Part shown: positions 33,490 through 45,699 of the stretch, one piece after another | Position numbering within the stretch: the stretch's first letter is position 1 | Layout of the letters: the number at the start of each line of letters is the position of its first letter | Source: Atherix ibis | Lineage: Eukaryota; Arthropoda; Insecta; Diptera; Athericidae | Length of the DNA stretch: 64,000 bases | Reading direction: 5' to 3' | Assembly (NCBI GenBank): GCA_958298945.1 | Contig: OY282606.1 | Coordinates: forward strand, 41,801,920 to 41,865,919 | Translations under genes and position numbers: made by a program | The notes under the pieces: model-generated | The model's database searches: none | What the model saw: the letters and a program-made list of their open reading frames with translations, nothing else | What the model was told of the DNA's origin: nothing

Positions 33490-34380
33490 AATTATGGTAG
33501 ACAAATTTTTTTGTGCAATAATTTTATTTAATTTTTAAATATCAATAATACGAGTATGTTCTTTAAGGTAGTTTCGTTGGTCAGCTTTATATTGGCGGAA
33601 ACGTTCTTTCCACTTGCCGTAGCAGTGCTGCAAGGATTTAACTGGAATCGCCTTCAGCTCTTCGTATACACTCCTTTGGATATTATCGATAGTACAAATA
33701 TAATGTCCTTCCATGTGTTTTTGGAATCTTGGGGAGAAAAAAATCACATTAACTTTTATTAGATGATTAGGGGGCAGGTCCGTTAAATCACATTAATCCC
33801 TTTTTCGACAACAAAAAGGGATTAATGTGATTTTGATGAAGATGATCGTATGATAGAGAGCGTTGTCATGGTGGAGCATTGAAGTGTGTGCAATATTTGA
33901 TTCGACGCAAAGAACCCTGACGAGAAGAGCCTTTCAAGGACTAATATATTTAAAAAAAAATCATTTTAAAAATAAGTCGTTGAAAGGCTTCACGTTTTAA
34001 TCATTTTTTTATTCTGAAAACCGAATTTCATCTTCCATTGCTTCTTTGCTTTACAAAAATGCTTTATACCAATGAAGAACTTGTGCTCCTGATAAAAACT
34101 ATTTCCTATAGGATAAACTAACGGATTCAGCGTCCTTGAGAGGCTCAGAAAAAAAATGCATCGCGTCTGATCGGACATTGCAGATATTTGAATGCTTCGG
34201 CAGGCTTAATGAAAAATTTTCCATTTTTCGGAACGCACTAAAAAAAACACAATGTCGTTGGGTCATTTACTCGTATATGGTATTCTGAACAAGATTGCAA
34301 CTTATACTGCAAGTCTACGAGGAACTAACGTACAACGTATATGTGGGAGGGAATGATAGCGGTCTCATCTCTTTAGCAAA
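33490..34380 (-). mobile_element. Mariner relic (family also at 18540 and 30340)
   Basis: Minus strand 33535-33747 is an open C-terminal piece: HYICTIDNIQRSVYEELKAIPVKSLQHCYGKWKERF and RNYLKEHTRI, equal to the mariner end block (T-x-x-x-I-Q-x-x-V...Y-x-x-W-K-x-R-x...Q-G-N-Y-F). The centre holds a perfect hairpin (33785-33833). Upstream, the plus-strand-sense piece VLERLRKKMHRV, SDIADI (34129-34190) is in the opposite orientation to the C-terminal piece. The copy is therefore rearranged or made of two relics. The leader TTCCATTTTTCGGAACGC (about 34220) is shared with sisters. Confidence 0.6.
33785..33833. repeat. Perfect 21-bp inverted repeat, 7-nt loop
   Basis: AAATCACATTAATCCCTTTT plus T (33785-33805), loop CGACAAC, then its exact reverse complement (33813-33833). 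It lies inside the mariner relic near where its strand sense changes, so it may mark the inversion junction. An unmutated 21-bp stem in an otherwise decayed relic implies it is young. Confidence 0.9.
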
Positions 34381-35254
34381 ATTCACTTTTTTTTGGGGGG
34401 GGAAAGAAGAATTTTTAAAAATTAAATTGGAGAGGATGGCTCCAAAAATTTTGTATATTTAGAATATATTTTTACTACGGTTGAAATTTTCCAAACAAAA
34501 GAAAAAAAACTTAGTTTAATTTGAGAAAATATAAAGAGACAGAAAAAAGGATAACTGTTTTTCTTTCATTACGCATACACATGCACACATGTCCATACGT
34601 GAATAATAATTGTGTCAATTTGCAATTCAAGTACTCAAAATGATAAATAATTCATGAAATCAATACCAAAATGGATATGCAATAAGAACGAATCGCACTA
34701 CCAGATACCTATGAATCCTTAGAAATAAAACTGAGTCAACAAGGAGATATCAATCAAAATCAAAAGCTTGAATTATGAAACAAGGCTTTGAGATGGTTGG
34801 ATAGGATTTTCGAATGAATTTCCAGCATTGCGGTAACAGCGATGGCATTTTCCTGAATTTCTATTGGTTCTATTGTGTTGTGTCCTTTATGATTGTCATG
34901 ATAAAATTTGAAGAAAGATAAAGCTTTTCTTTTATTATATCACATTTTTGTCTGTTTTTTTTCGCTTTTGAGACAAGTTAAAACAAAATTTATTCGAGGG
35001 AATTTTTTTAATTTTAAGTAATGTGAATCCACTTTAGCCAATTTAACAATATGCATTTTATTTGTAAATATATACAATTTTTACATTTAATTATAATATT
35101 ATTATTTTAATTGAAAAAAAAAACAATTCTAAAGGAAATAGTTTATCAGCAAAAAATGGCTGACGCTAATTCAGAGTTTTAAACAAAATAGAAACTATTT
35201 TAAAACTTCTTGGCTATGGCTTTTCTATCAGTTTAGATATTTTAGAAATATGTA
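34381..35254. other. AT-rich region with poly-T/poly-G run
   Basis: Starts with a T8-G8 run near 34388-34403. No gene, element end or RNA recognised. Confidence 0.4.
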
Positions 35255-36493
35255 TCAGGTGTATAAGCTTAAATCCGCTATTTTTTAGTTAAAAGAACAT
35301 GTTTTTTTTCACAGAAAGCAAAAACAAATTTATTTAAAGTACTTGCCCTCGCTAGCTACATATTTTTTCCATCTCTCAGGCAATTTGTGGATACCACGCC
35401 AAAAAAATTCCTTCCCTTTCGAGGCAAACCACTCATTAAGCCATTTTCGGACGTCTTCGTAAGAATCGAAGTGCTGCTCAGCGAGTGCGTGGCCCATCGA
35501 TGAAAACAGGTGGTAGTCGGAAAGTTCTAGGTCTGGTGAATAAGCGGGGTGGGGAAGTACCTCCCAGTTGAGTGTCTCCAAGTAGTTTTGGACCATTTTT
35601 TACGTGTGTAATGGTGCGTTGTCGTGGAGAAAAATCAGCTTGTCATGTCTTTTTTGATAATCCGTCATTTTTTCACGCAGAGCACGGTCCAATTTGATCA
35701 GTTGTTGGTGGTAGCGGTGGGCATTGACAGTTTGACAAAATGTCAACATCTCATAGTAGACGATACCCTGCTGATCCCACCAAACGCACAGCATCGTCCT
35801 CCATCCGAAGCGATTTAGTCTTGATGAAGATGTTGATGGTTGGTCGGGATCAACCCACGATTTCTTGCGTTTAGGATTCTCGAAATATATCCAATTTTAA
35901 TTACCTATCACCATCCGATGCAGGAACAACTTTCTTTTTTGTCTGGCGAGCAAGATTTCGCATGTGTTTTGGCGTCGCTCCATTTGCCTATCGTTCAATT
36001 CATGCGGCAAACATTTTCCGATTTTTTCAATGCAGAGGCATGGAAATGGCTGGTTGAGTAACACCCAATAGCTCCGCGAGCATTTTTGCGTGCAATTGTT
36101 GGTCCTTAAACTTCCTAGGCCAATTTTCACGCCTCTTGTCCCACAAGTCAAAATTGCCATCTTTGAACCGACGAAACCAATCTCGGCACATTGTTTCCGA
36201 TAAAGCACTGTCAACATAGGTCTCCATAAGCATTCGATGCGATTCGGCAACCGATTTTTTCAAATTGAAGCAGAAAAGCAGAGCTTCTTGCAAATGCTCT
36301 TTTTCTGGCCCAAAACTAGACATGATTACCAAAGGAAAACTGTATGTTGTTGGAAGTAATTGCTGACAATGTGCACTGATTAATGTTGACAGATGTCAAA
36401 CACATAAAAAAAAGTATGGCGTGTCCATGGTAGCTTAATACGCTCACTCACGCCATCTATGACCAAACAGCGGATTTAAGCTAATACACCTGG
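35255..36493 (-). mobile_element. Mariner element with both terminal repeats
   Basis: The left end reads TCAGGTGTATAAGCTTAAAT and the right end reverse complemented reads CCAGGTGTATTAGCTTAAAT. Both continue CCGCT, with only two differences over 25 bp, and TA flanks both (35253-35254, 36494-36495). Length is 1239 bp. It is sister to the copy at 24443-25597 but much less damaged. Confidence 0.92.
35330..36323 (-). pseudogene. Mariner transposase (DD34D), frameshifted with one nonsense codon
   Basis: The start MSSFGPEKEHLQEALLFCFN is at 36323. The DNA-binding half is open to 36027: AESHRMLMETY, ALSETMCRDWFRRFKDGNFDLWDK, LGVTQPAIS, with a deletion of about ten codons before AKMLAELLGV. Frames then shift to HELNDRQMERRQNTCEILLARQKRK and LHRMVIGN (first-Asp motif VTGDEKW ruined: VIGN then a stop). 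ENPKRKKSWVDPDQPSTSS comes next, then MLCVWWDQQGIVYYEML and FLHDNAPLHT (second Asp). A TAA interrupts before MVQNYLETLNWEVLPHPAYSPDLELSDYHLF (third Asp), and the C-terminus runs to LPERWKKYVASEGKYFK. The loss of the first Asp region and the TAA both abolish function. Confidence 0.85.
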
Positions 36494-38129
36494 TACATAC
36501 TCGTACTTTATGGGCTTAAATACAATTTTTAAAGAAAAACTAAAATTCAAATAAATATTTTTCTATTATAAATAAGGACATATCTATTGAAGTTCTTTTG
36601 AAAAAATCATTTGAAAAGGACTAAAATTAAAATACTATGTCATAGATAATGAAATTTTTGAAAAGGATGAATACAGGAATAAGCCTTTCGATGATTTTGA
36701 TTTATGCAAATCTTATCGAATCGGAAAACATTAAGAACGATTTGAAGAGCAGCAGTTACCGTTTATGGTGGTATCAGCATGTTGTAACCTTTTCAAATTT
36801 ACGTAGTAAGAAATATCACTTTGATAGCAATTCTAATGGCTAGACAGAAGGCTGCTTCACACATATACACATCAATAAAACGTATCGAATCTTTTTGCAG
36901 TTAAGTACTCATACCAGGTTTAAAAATGAGCCTGGTTCTTACACTCGAACCAAGTCTGAAACAATACCAAACAATCATGATTACCACTGTTATTTGGTTC
37001 TGAGAATGACCCTTTTTTTGTATAGAAAATAATCTTCTGACTTTCACTACCCACATTATGGGTAATCATTGGAATCATCTATAGTCCAAATTGAATAAAA
37101 AGCTACAAAATAGAAAAGATTCAAGAAACTTTTGCAAAATCACTTATTGTACCCAACCACAAAAAAATCTGTTGATGAAAGGAATATCTGTCGATGATTT
37201 TCCCCTTCAGACAGCAAACACATTTTAGAAAAAACGATTGTTCTATATCAATTTATAAAGGACTTTTAGTGATATCGTTTTTGACTTTTCGAGCTACAAA
37301 TTATCTTTTTGATTGAGATTCGTCACATCTTTTGAGACTTTCAGACGCACTCAAACAATTCAAAAATAATTCAAAGGCGGCATAACACAATCTAATGCGT
37401 TTTTTGATATTTTTACGAATCGGAAATCGATTTTTGTTCATTGACTCAAAAGAAGAGAAATTTTCTGAAAATTCCTATTTTCAGTCGGAAAATATTTCAT
37501 AAATTACATTTAACCTAAAGATATTTTTTTGTTGTTGAAATTTTCTCTTTAATAATATAAACATCTTGTCATCATCAGCTGTCCTATGGTATAAATATGT
37601 TGAAAATTAAATTTCTTCGGAATAAAATTATTATTTTATTTTAGAATTGTTTTCATATTCTGGCTGAAAATAATTAAATTCAAAATAATATAAGGACTTT
37701 ACATTTCTTTAAATTAAATTATATATAGATTATATCAGCAATTTATTCCTCTTCCCACTCTTGTAGATTTTGTTTTCTTTGATTATAAAGATTTTCTTTT
37801 TATAAAAAAAATATCTTAGAATATTCGTAATATAAAAAAGCATTTTTTAAATTGATTCAAAATAAAATTATTATTATAATTTTCATTAATAACATAATTT
37901 AAAAGATTTTAATTTTTAATAATTCAGTGATAAAAGTTTATTTTTAAATAATTTTTATGGTATTAAGAATTAAATTTGTTTGTTTTATCAAAAATTTGCA
38001 ACAATAATTTGTACAAGTATTTATTATAATTTACAGCCTTAGAATTTATTCTATAAATTATATATATTTTATAATTACAATTAAAAATGTTAAAACTTTC
38101 TATAAAATGGGTGAATCAGTTTTTCGCGT
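36494..38129. other. AT-rich region; one short secreted-looking frame
   Basis: A 64-codon frame at 36649-36843 (plus) begins MKFLKRMNTGISLSMILIYA, signal-peptide-like, and has a GTAAGA donor-like site at about 36807. It could be a first exon, but nothing corroborates it. The remainder is AT-rich without features. A TACTCGTA octamer lies at 36498. Confidence 0.25.
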
Positions 38130-38400
38130 TTTAAGAGGACATTATTTTCTTCAGCGATGAGGCTCACTTCTCGCTCGACGGATGTGTGGTTAAGCAAAAT
38201 TGCTGTATATGGGGCTCTAAAAACCTACAAGAGGTTGCGAAAAAGATTTGAATCGTGAGATTTGACGTCGCTTGGAGTTATAATAAGCAGATAATTTTGC
38301 TACTTAAGAGCATTTAACAATCAACATCTCTCGAATAATAACCCTTTTAGAATCCGAAATGTGCGAAAAAATAATCGTTCTCTATTTTCATATATTTGTT
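38130..38400 (+). mobile_element. DD41D-type element with large internal deletion
   Basis: DIIFFSDEAHFSLDGCVVKQNCCIWGSKNLQEV (38139-38237; one clean frame, first Asp present) runs straight into 3' sequence with MCEKII (about 38359), the C-terminal end block. The middle (second and third Asp) is gone. The first block is close to the family consensus, so the deletion may be recent relative to the other relics. Confidence 0.65.
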
Positions 38401-41250
38401 GTGGATTTATTTTTAATCTATTTAATTTAATAACATTTTAAAAATGGTAAAAAAAAACTTAAAAAAACAGATATTTTCCTTACAATTTTTTTTTATAAAA
38501 AAACTACTTTTAGCTTAAATTATCTTAAAAGAGAACAATTTTTTTTGTTAAAACTATAAGAAAAATTGGCATAAAATAAAAGAATTTTTTCATTATTTTT
38601 TTAAGTAATAACGATAATTTTTTTTATTATTAAAAAGAAAAATTCTCACGGTCTTAAGTTTCAGAATTTAGCTTATGAGTAATATTAATATTTATCCGAA
38701 TTTTTAAATATACCAATATTCGTCTTATTTAAAAAAAATATATTCAATCCTGGTTCATGACCAAGAAAATGATCAGAGAAAGGTGTACGTTATTGTTCGC
38801 GGATTTTATATAATAATATTTCGATACGGTAAGTACGTCATCAATGAATTAGGAACACTTCCAACACCTAGCCGAAAGTGTCATGATGGTTACTGGTGAT
38901 CCTGTAACACCTCGATCACTATCATCCCTTAATTGCATCGTCTCTCGGTCACCGGTTTTTTTTTATTTCTTTATGTTCTTTCCCAAACCATAATTAGTCT
39001 TCTACATTTTTACGCACCCCTCCTCCCCTCCCCTCTGGTTTTCGTTAACACCCTTTTCGCTTGAGAATTATTTACTCTTCGGAGATTTCCCAACTAAAGT
39101 AAAATTCCCATAATAGGCATAATACACATATGTGTATTTTTAATGTTCGACTACGAAGATAATAGTGGCTAGATAAAAGTATGCCTGCCACTGCCTCATC
39201 TTCTGAGTAGTTCCACCAGCTTCTGTTGGATAACGAGGAACAAATTACTTCTAGATATTCTCGATATTTTTTATTATTAAAACATAAATGATTAAAAATA
39301 AAAAAAATTATATTTCTTCAAAAATTATAATTAAAATATTAAGAATTTTTGCTTCTTCAATTATATTTCTGGTTATTAATCTGTTAGCCAAATAAAATCA
39401 CCCAAAAAAAAAACAAATTTCAATTCTTATCTAATAATAAATTATTTATTAGGCGAATAAGCATTTTATACGCATATAAAAAAATTTATCTAAAAATGCT
39501 GTTTCATTTCCATTGTAGATTAAATTGAAAAAATAAATCTGAAAAATAAAATAAAAATACTTAATAAAAGTACATACCAGAGAAAATTTTAATGAAACTA
39601 TAATTAATGCTAAATTATCCGAACGCGACAAAATATGACAGAAATAAATACTAGAATTTTCATCGCCTTCATAATTTTAGGTGATTTTCCTTCTTAAATT
39701 CATTCATTGGAGCCGTGGAAAATAATACCAAAAATAACAAAATAAAGTTTTTCCGGATATTTCATGTTAAGTTTTCTATGCTTTTTATTCTTTTTACCGT
39801 AGTTCATTTCGAATTCAACAAAATACATGAAAAACGCATACACCAAAAGTGCTCACTTAAGTTTTCGTCAATGATTTGTTATTTTCTTGTCAATCACGCA
39901 ATATCTTTCAACATTATTTTCAATTTTTTGTTCGTTTTTTAATCATATTATCCCTTTTAACTTATCATAATTTTTGGTGATTATCAAAATTATAATAAAA
40001 AAAAAATATGATTATGTAAACTAATTAAATTACTGATTAAGTTTTTTTTTTTGTGATTGTAAAAGATTTTATACTTTCGTTTTGGGTTTTGCGATTGTTA
40101 ATTCATAATAGATTATAGATTACTATAAAATTAATGAGATCAAAAAATCATCAAAAAAAATATAGTGTTGTTAATGATAATTTTGTGCAGATATTATCCT
40201 TTCTTATTAGAGAGAGTATAAAGACAGTTCAAAATAAAATTTTGTTGAATTTATTAAATTCTCTTAAATAACTAATTTTGTATAATTCTACAAATAACTT
40301 ATAATTAAAATAAAATTTATTACGAAAACTAAAAGAAATACTAACCAAAAGTATAATTATTAAAAGGTAAAAAGAATTAATTTACAATTTAAATTGTTGT
40401 TAATAGAAAATCTCCAAATTGAAAGGATATGTAGTACATGAAAAATATAGTATAATGAGAGGCAAGGAAGACTACTACCAAGAGAGAAATATTTTCTGAA
40501 GGCAATTTTTAAATTTTTGTCCTATTCAAATAGGAAAAGTTGTTATTGTTTTTCTATAGTCATCCGGACGATGTAATTTGTAAATTTAATCAAAATGGAA
40601 TACAGTAAAACAAGAGGAAAACGAAAACAATGGCGGATTTTTCCATTTTCGCAAAAAATTGGGTCACAACTCTCAATTAGGGTTGAGATCAAATTGCAGG
40701 GAGTGCTGCAATGCATTTGAAATTATTTCATTGAAAACAATACGGGAACTGTTGTCACGAAACACGCGAATTGAAGTGGCAACTAGGATCAAAAGCGGAA
40801 TTCCTTGTGCAGTAGATTTTTGTTCATTATGAAGTGCATAAAAATAGTCATAATTGTATGCGCCGAAAACACAAAATATAGTAAATTGATGAAATTCGAA
40901 TTACTATAACTATAAAACACCATCAAAAAGGTCAGAATTATAGAGAAATACAACCTTTCGAACGAAGAAGAATAATGATGGAAAGGGGATACTATGCCTT
41001 TCCCACCCTCGAATGAACTTTGGAAGATCGATAAAACGTACCGAACGCAGCTTCGTTCAGCACAGCTGAGCTTAACAGAGTAGAGCGTAACAGAATAAAA
41101 ATTATGGATAAGTGGAGCGTTTATTTGTGGTACATGTGTTGTGTGAAGCAGTATATGTACTTACTATGTACTTACACTCAAACAAGAAAACGTGTCCAAG
41201 GAATATGTATACTTACCGAAATATATTAGCGTAGCTGTCTAGTATCAGAC
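38401..41250. other. AT-rich region, no gene recognised
   Basis: Long A/T runs. Around 38850-39260 the sequence is less AT-rich and contains a CT-rich stretch (CCCCTCCTCCCCTCCCC, about 39017-39033). 40550-41100 also has more balanced composition, with broken frames. I could assign neither. Confidence 0.35.
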
Positions 41251-41340
41251 AGGAGGGGTAGCCGAGCAGGAAGACGGTTGGGCGCACGCCTAGCTGTATA
41301 ACAAATAAAATTCGCGCCGAAGGATGCGAAAATAAAGACG
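41251..41340 (+). repeat. tRNA-like head (A-box sequence)
   Basis: GAGGGGTAGCCGAGCAGGAA matches the tRNA A-box consensus T-R-G-C-x-x-A-R-x-x-G-G. GGGCGCACGCC follows, but there is no convincing B box and no acceptor-stem closure. It resembles the head at 31455. A SINE head is possible. Confidence 0.25.
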
Positions 41341-42589
41341 AGCTAATATCCTGTCGCCTGTTTTTCACAATGTGTGGTGCGTCCGAACGAAATATAAAAC
41401 AGTGTCATATTCCTTATTCGCTCGCACAATACCGCTATATCACTCTAGCTAGCTTTTCACTTTTTCTTATCTCTTTCTTGTATGATAAAGAATTTTCCTT
41501 TAGATTCACTTGTTTCCGCCTTCCACAAGCTTCTCAAATTTTTTTGCAAAATAATTTCAAATTAAATGAATAATTTCAATTTTTAGTAAATCACTTAATA
41601 TTTAAAAAAAAAAAAACAAATTATTTTTAAACAGTACAAGCCATTTGTAAAAAAATGTCTCCTTATTTATTTTATTTTAATCTATTAGAAAATTCTATAT
41701 GGTAAATTTTAATAAAAATAAATAGTTTTCATTATTCAAACATTTTTATTATCACTTAACAAAAATCGTATATTATCACTTCTACTTTAAAAATTGGTTT
41801 GCTTTTCTATAATTCGTTTTAAAAACAAAAAACCAAATTTCATAAAAAATAATTAAAAAATTTAATATACAAAAAAAACCCATTTATCTTCGAAAGGAAA
41901 AGGATTCTGAAGGTAATTTGTAGTGAATGAGATGAAACGGTCTAAATGGTAGTGTGAAGAGAGGAAAATAGTATGCGTTTGTTTTTGTTTATTCAAACTG
42001 AAGGAATTAAACCAAAACAAACGAGGATAAACCGAATGTCATGCACGCAGGAAGCGAAGAGAATCCTATCTCTTCGAACGGCCACTTCTGCAAGATGCGT
42101 CCTTGTGTGCTACTTTAAAAAGGACAACGCGCGGAACGAGCAGATGCCATTCACAGTGGCGTCCAAAAATATTAACATCACTTACTGAATACCATTTCAA
42201 GTCCATGTCCTTTGATAATATTCCCTTTTTCGTAGGGTCATAAATTTGCTTTTTTAACCGAGAACTGATAGTGTCGAAGGTTATAAATTTCGTTATTGTT
42301 AATAAATTGAAAACTGCACTACTATAACTGTACGAGTATAATAATCACTATTGCTTTGTTGAAGATAAAATAAATAATATTATAAGATGTGAGGATAAAA
42401 GAAAAACGGTTGTTGAAAATCACCGAAACAAGCTGACATGTGAGGACCGAACTACCGGCAAAACCGACCTGAGATGTTTCTTTGTATATTCGCGCTCTCG
42501 ACCCGACAAGCTGGCGCTTGAGCATAGGAGCTTTGGTGGCAAGTAATATGATGCAAAATAGAAATCTGGGTGGGTGTTGGTGCTTACCA
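41341..42589. other. Mixed composition region with short open frames
   Basis: A 71-codon plus frame (41973-42188) and a 67-codon minus frame (42322-42525) are open. Neither shows a domain or credible splice context. 42010-42190 is less AT-rich than the flanks. No function proposed. Confidence 0.25.
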
Positions 42590-42913
42590 TTAACTAACTC
42601 GTAAGTGTATGCGTTTGGGTAGTGCAGAAACTAAATTTCGAAGGCCACCTGCAATAGGAAATACACGCCGCAAACGAACCAACTGAATATCAACTAAACT
42701 CTCCAACACGATTATGTGAACTGGCGTAAGCGGCTGCGATAGATTTTGTCCAGAGCCAAAGCATTGAATCGAATTCAAAAGCGAAAGCGGAATAGTTAAG
42801 GGGTATATTGTAGTCTCCTTTATTCTTATTGGAATGACATAAACTCTATTAGCAAGAAGTAATGCCACGTACATTCTTAAATTTGTTATGTTTCGAGTAT
42901 GCTCAACCATCAA
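42590..42913 (-). CDS. Unrecognised 107-residue open frame
   Basis: ATG 42913 to stop 42590, MMVEHTRNITNLRMYVALLL at the start, with a hydrophobic stretch near residues 13-30 and a basic end (LPKRIHLRVS). It is less AT-rich than its surroundings. There is no conserved motif that I recognise. A GT donor-like GGTAAGC lies shortly downstream on the minus strand (about 42587) but out of this frame's stop. It could be chance, an exon, or part of an unknown repeat. Confidence 0.2.
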   Translation of the reverse strand: MMVEHTRNITNLRMYVALLLANRVYVIPIRIKETTIYPLTIPLSLLNSIQCFGSGQNLSQPLTPVHIIVLESLVDIQLVRLRRVFPIAGGLRNLVSALPKRIHLRVS

Positions 42914-42924
42914 ATTTAGATTTT

Positions 42925-42978
42925 GTTCTCTAATTTAAATTGTATTAAATAAAATTAATACAATTTAAATAAGAGAAC
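42925..42978. repeat. 24-bp inverted repeat with 6-nt loop
   Basis: The left arm begins GTTCTCTAATTTAAATTGTA and the right arm, reverse complemented, begins GTTCTCTTATTTAAATTGTA. One mismatch in 24. Loop ATAAAA. It is a strong hairpin in DNA or RNA. No gene directly adjoins it. Confidence 0.88.
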
Positions 42979-43339
42979 ATTTGTATTAAATCATAACTTT
43001 AAATTTATTTAAAAAATAAAAATTTATGTTAGCATATTTAAAAAAAGTTTTTCTATTTCGAACTTTATTTGTTCATAAAGTGCCATCATACGATTAGTGA
43101 TTATGTTTTTCTTTGCACTGCAGACAACGCCATCTAGAATATTTTCAATGCGAAGCTCAAACATTTGTATGGTTTCATAGTCATATGGGAAGAGTTTATG
43201 TTTTCGATTATTTAATAAATTTCGTTTTTAATAAATATTTTCTTCTTGGATTTTAATAGGCAAATGAGCAAATCTAAAATTTACATTAATTTTTATTCTT
43301 ATAAAATAATTTTTAATCGTTCGAAAGATTCGTTGGCTA
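42979..43339. other. AT-rich spacer
   Basis: Nothing recognised before the LINE remnants begin. A GCCATCTAGAAT piece near 43130 resembles mariner leaders but has no element around it. Confidence 0.3.
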
Positions 43340-45150
43340 ACCCTCGAGGAAAGATTCTTCAAGAAGCTCTTTCCATACATCATACCAAATAACTTCCTCT
43401 CCAAATCCAAGATACTGGCCAACTTCTAGTTCAAAACGACCTGATAACCTCGATTACTTCATTGGCACTCCTTCAATTACCATTAATTTTAGAATTGAAA
43501 CTCTTTCCGATTTAAACTGTTCTCTCTTTACCATTAATTCTGATCTTAAAGACTCTTCATCCTAGTCTCATAAATGGCAAAATAGATTGGAACATATTCA
43601 GAAATAAATTAGACCAACAGATTGACTTAAAACAAACGTTAAAAATAGCAAACGACAGTAATAATGCTGTAAATGAACTCACTATATACGATTATATACA
43701 ACATGTAGTTACAATCGCTCACATCTCTTACAAAACGACATCAACAAAATTTACCAACATAAATACGTACATTAACGCTTACAAATGTCTTGCTAGAAAC
43801 AGAAACTTAAGAGACTACAACGTGAACTGAATATGGAAATTAGAAAGGACTATAATGAACGGCATAAAATTTACACAAGATTGATTAGTGACAACATTTC
43901 CTTATAATGTTCCCAGTCCCTATGAGTCTTCCTCCCAAAAATTTTAAGCACTCGGAAATTAAATCTACTATTCTGAGCCTTCCCAATAAAAAAGCTCCTG
44001 GTTATAAACTAATTAAAGTTCCTATTCTGAAGCAAATTTCCCGAAACGCTTTAGTTCTAATTAGATACATTTTCAATGGTATCCTGAGCACAACCTATTT
44101 TCCTTTACTCTCAAAATTTTCTATCATTAAAATGATTTCTAAACTAAATAAACCCGTTAATTCTCCTTCTTTCTATGGACCTATCCAAGCTAGGATAGTT
44201 TGAAAAACTCCTATTAAACGGATTCTACCCATTCCTAGTTAACAAGAGAATTATTCATGATCACCAATTGGGCTTCCGATCTGAACACTCTACAATCCAG
44301 CAATGCCATCGCGTTGTTGATAACATTGCATCCTCTCTTAAGAGGCAAGAGTAATACCCAGGATTATTTTTTGATATTTCCCAAGCTTTTGATTATGTGT
44401 GGCATGCTGGACTCCTCTGCAAACCAAAAGCTTTCTTCCTTCAACATACTACCTTATCATAAATTCATATCTCTCCCAACACCATTTTTAAGTTGTAATT
44501 AACTCAGAATCCTCAGAATTATATCCTATTCTAGCCGGAGTCGCACAAGGCAGTATTCTTGGTCCCATTTTATGAAATATTTATACCCATGATATTCAAT
44601 CTGATCCTAATACTATCATTGCTACTTATGCAGATGATACGGCCATACATGCTACCCATACAAATCCTGACATGAAATCCTCATACTAGACTAAAAAAAC
44701 TTGAAGCCACTAGACGTTACCCATAACTTCTTCGACTACTGGACGAAGGCTCGAAATTAACAATGAAAAGTAAACTTTTAAAAAATCTATTTGGACATAT
44801 GGAATTGAACTTTGGGGTTTAACGAAACGTTCCAATTCCTATCGCGTCTAGGCCTTACAATCCACGATCCTCAGTAAAATAGTTGATGCCTCCTTTTATA
44901 TTCGCAATAACGTAATACATCGTGTTATAAAGATGAATTAATCTTTGAATGTTAATCCTTGTTCAGGACCTGCGCATTTCCTCCTCCTATCATTGTATAC
45001 TATCATCATAATCCACTCGTGAGAGAATACTGTCCTTCCCGGAAACACTCATCGGAGAGTTAAGAGACAATGTCCTAGAGATTTTCTAGAGGAATCTAAC
45101 TTCCGTTAGTAGGAGAAACTTCCACTTCATGATGCCGAAGATTGTAAATT
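43340..45150 (+). mobile_element. Non-LTR retrotransposon (Jockey-like) relic with RT motifs
   Basis: Plus-strand debris of ORF2 in order. Endonuclease: NPRGKILQEALSIHHTK-like sequence near 43345-43400. Linker and RT: PPKNFKHSEIKSTILSLPNKKAPGYKLI (43928-44011), FSIIKMISKLNKPVNSPSFYGPI (to 44187), HQLGFRSEHSTIQQCHR-like sequence in a shifted frame near 44255-44315, AGVAQGSILGPIL (44534-44572), and the catalytic box YADDT (44627-44641, intact Y-A-D-D). Post-RT: TYGIELWG (about 44800) and NNVIHRVIKM (about 44910). Order and motifs fit a Jockey-superfamily LINE. Multiple frameshifts make it inert. No poly-A end could be fixed. Confidence 0.8.
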
Positions 45151-45699
45151 AAAATTTTATGTAAATCTGCTTATTACAAAACAATTGTGGTGGCAGATAA
45201 AAAAATTTTAAAAAATTATGCAAATTACTATAAAAACATCATAGTTAACAATACAATTTTCACAATCTCATTTATAATAATTTTAAGAAAAAAATTTCAA
45301 TCAAATTTCAACAAAATTAAATTTTCCAAAATATTTTTAATTGATTCGAAATTGTTTCTTAATAAATGTTATTTATTTATATTTGTTACACATTTTAATA
45401 GTAGTTAAACTGCAATTTTGTACACAATGTATATATGCACGACAATTGTTTCAAACCACCTGTATATTTGAGGGGATATTACATATTCTTTTATTGTATT
45501 ATTGGAATAGAATTTTTCTGATTGAGTGAAATAATAATGAATAAAATTAAGATTGTTTAAACTATTTGAAAAATAAAGTAACTTTTACAATATATTTTAA
45601 GCGTAGCAGAAATAGGCATGAATTTAGTACCTTAATAAAGAAGTCACTACACAAATTAGCCGAAATAACCGAATAGAGAATAATTTTTTTAGTGAGCCA
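45151..45699. other. AT-rich spacer
   Basis: Lysine/asparagine/isoleucine-rich chance frames only; no recognised feature. Confidence 0.35.

Noticed and set aside
34388..34403. T8-G8 run
   Set aside because: Simple homopolymer junction with no structure around it.
36649..36843. 64-codon frame with a signal-like N-terminus
   Set aside because: Only a hydrophobic start and a weak donor. No promoter, second exon or family match; kept only as a remark.
42322..42525. 67-codon minus-strand frame
   Set aside because: No domain, no splice support, hydrophobic end explained by AT-rich codons.
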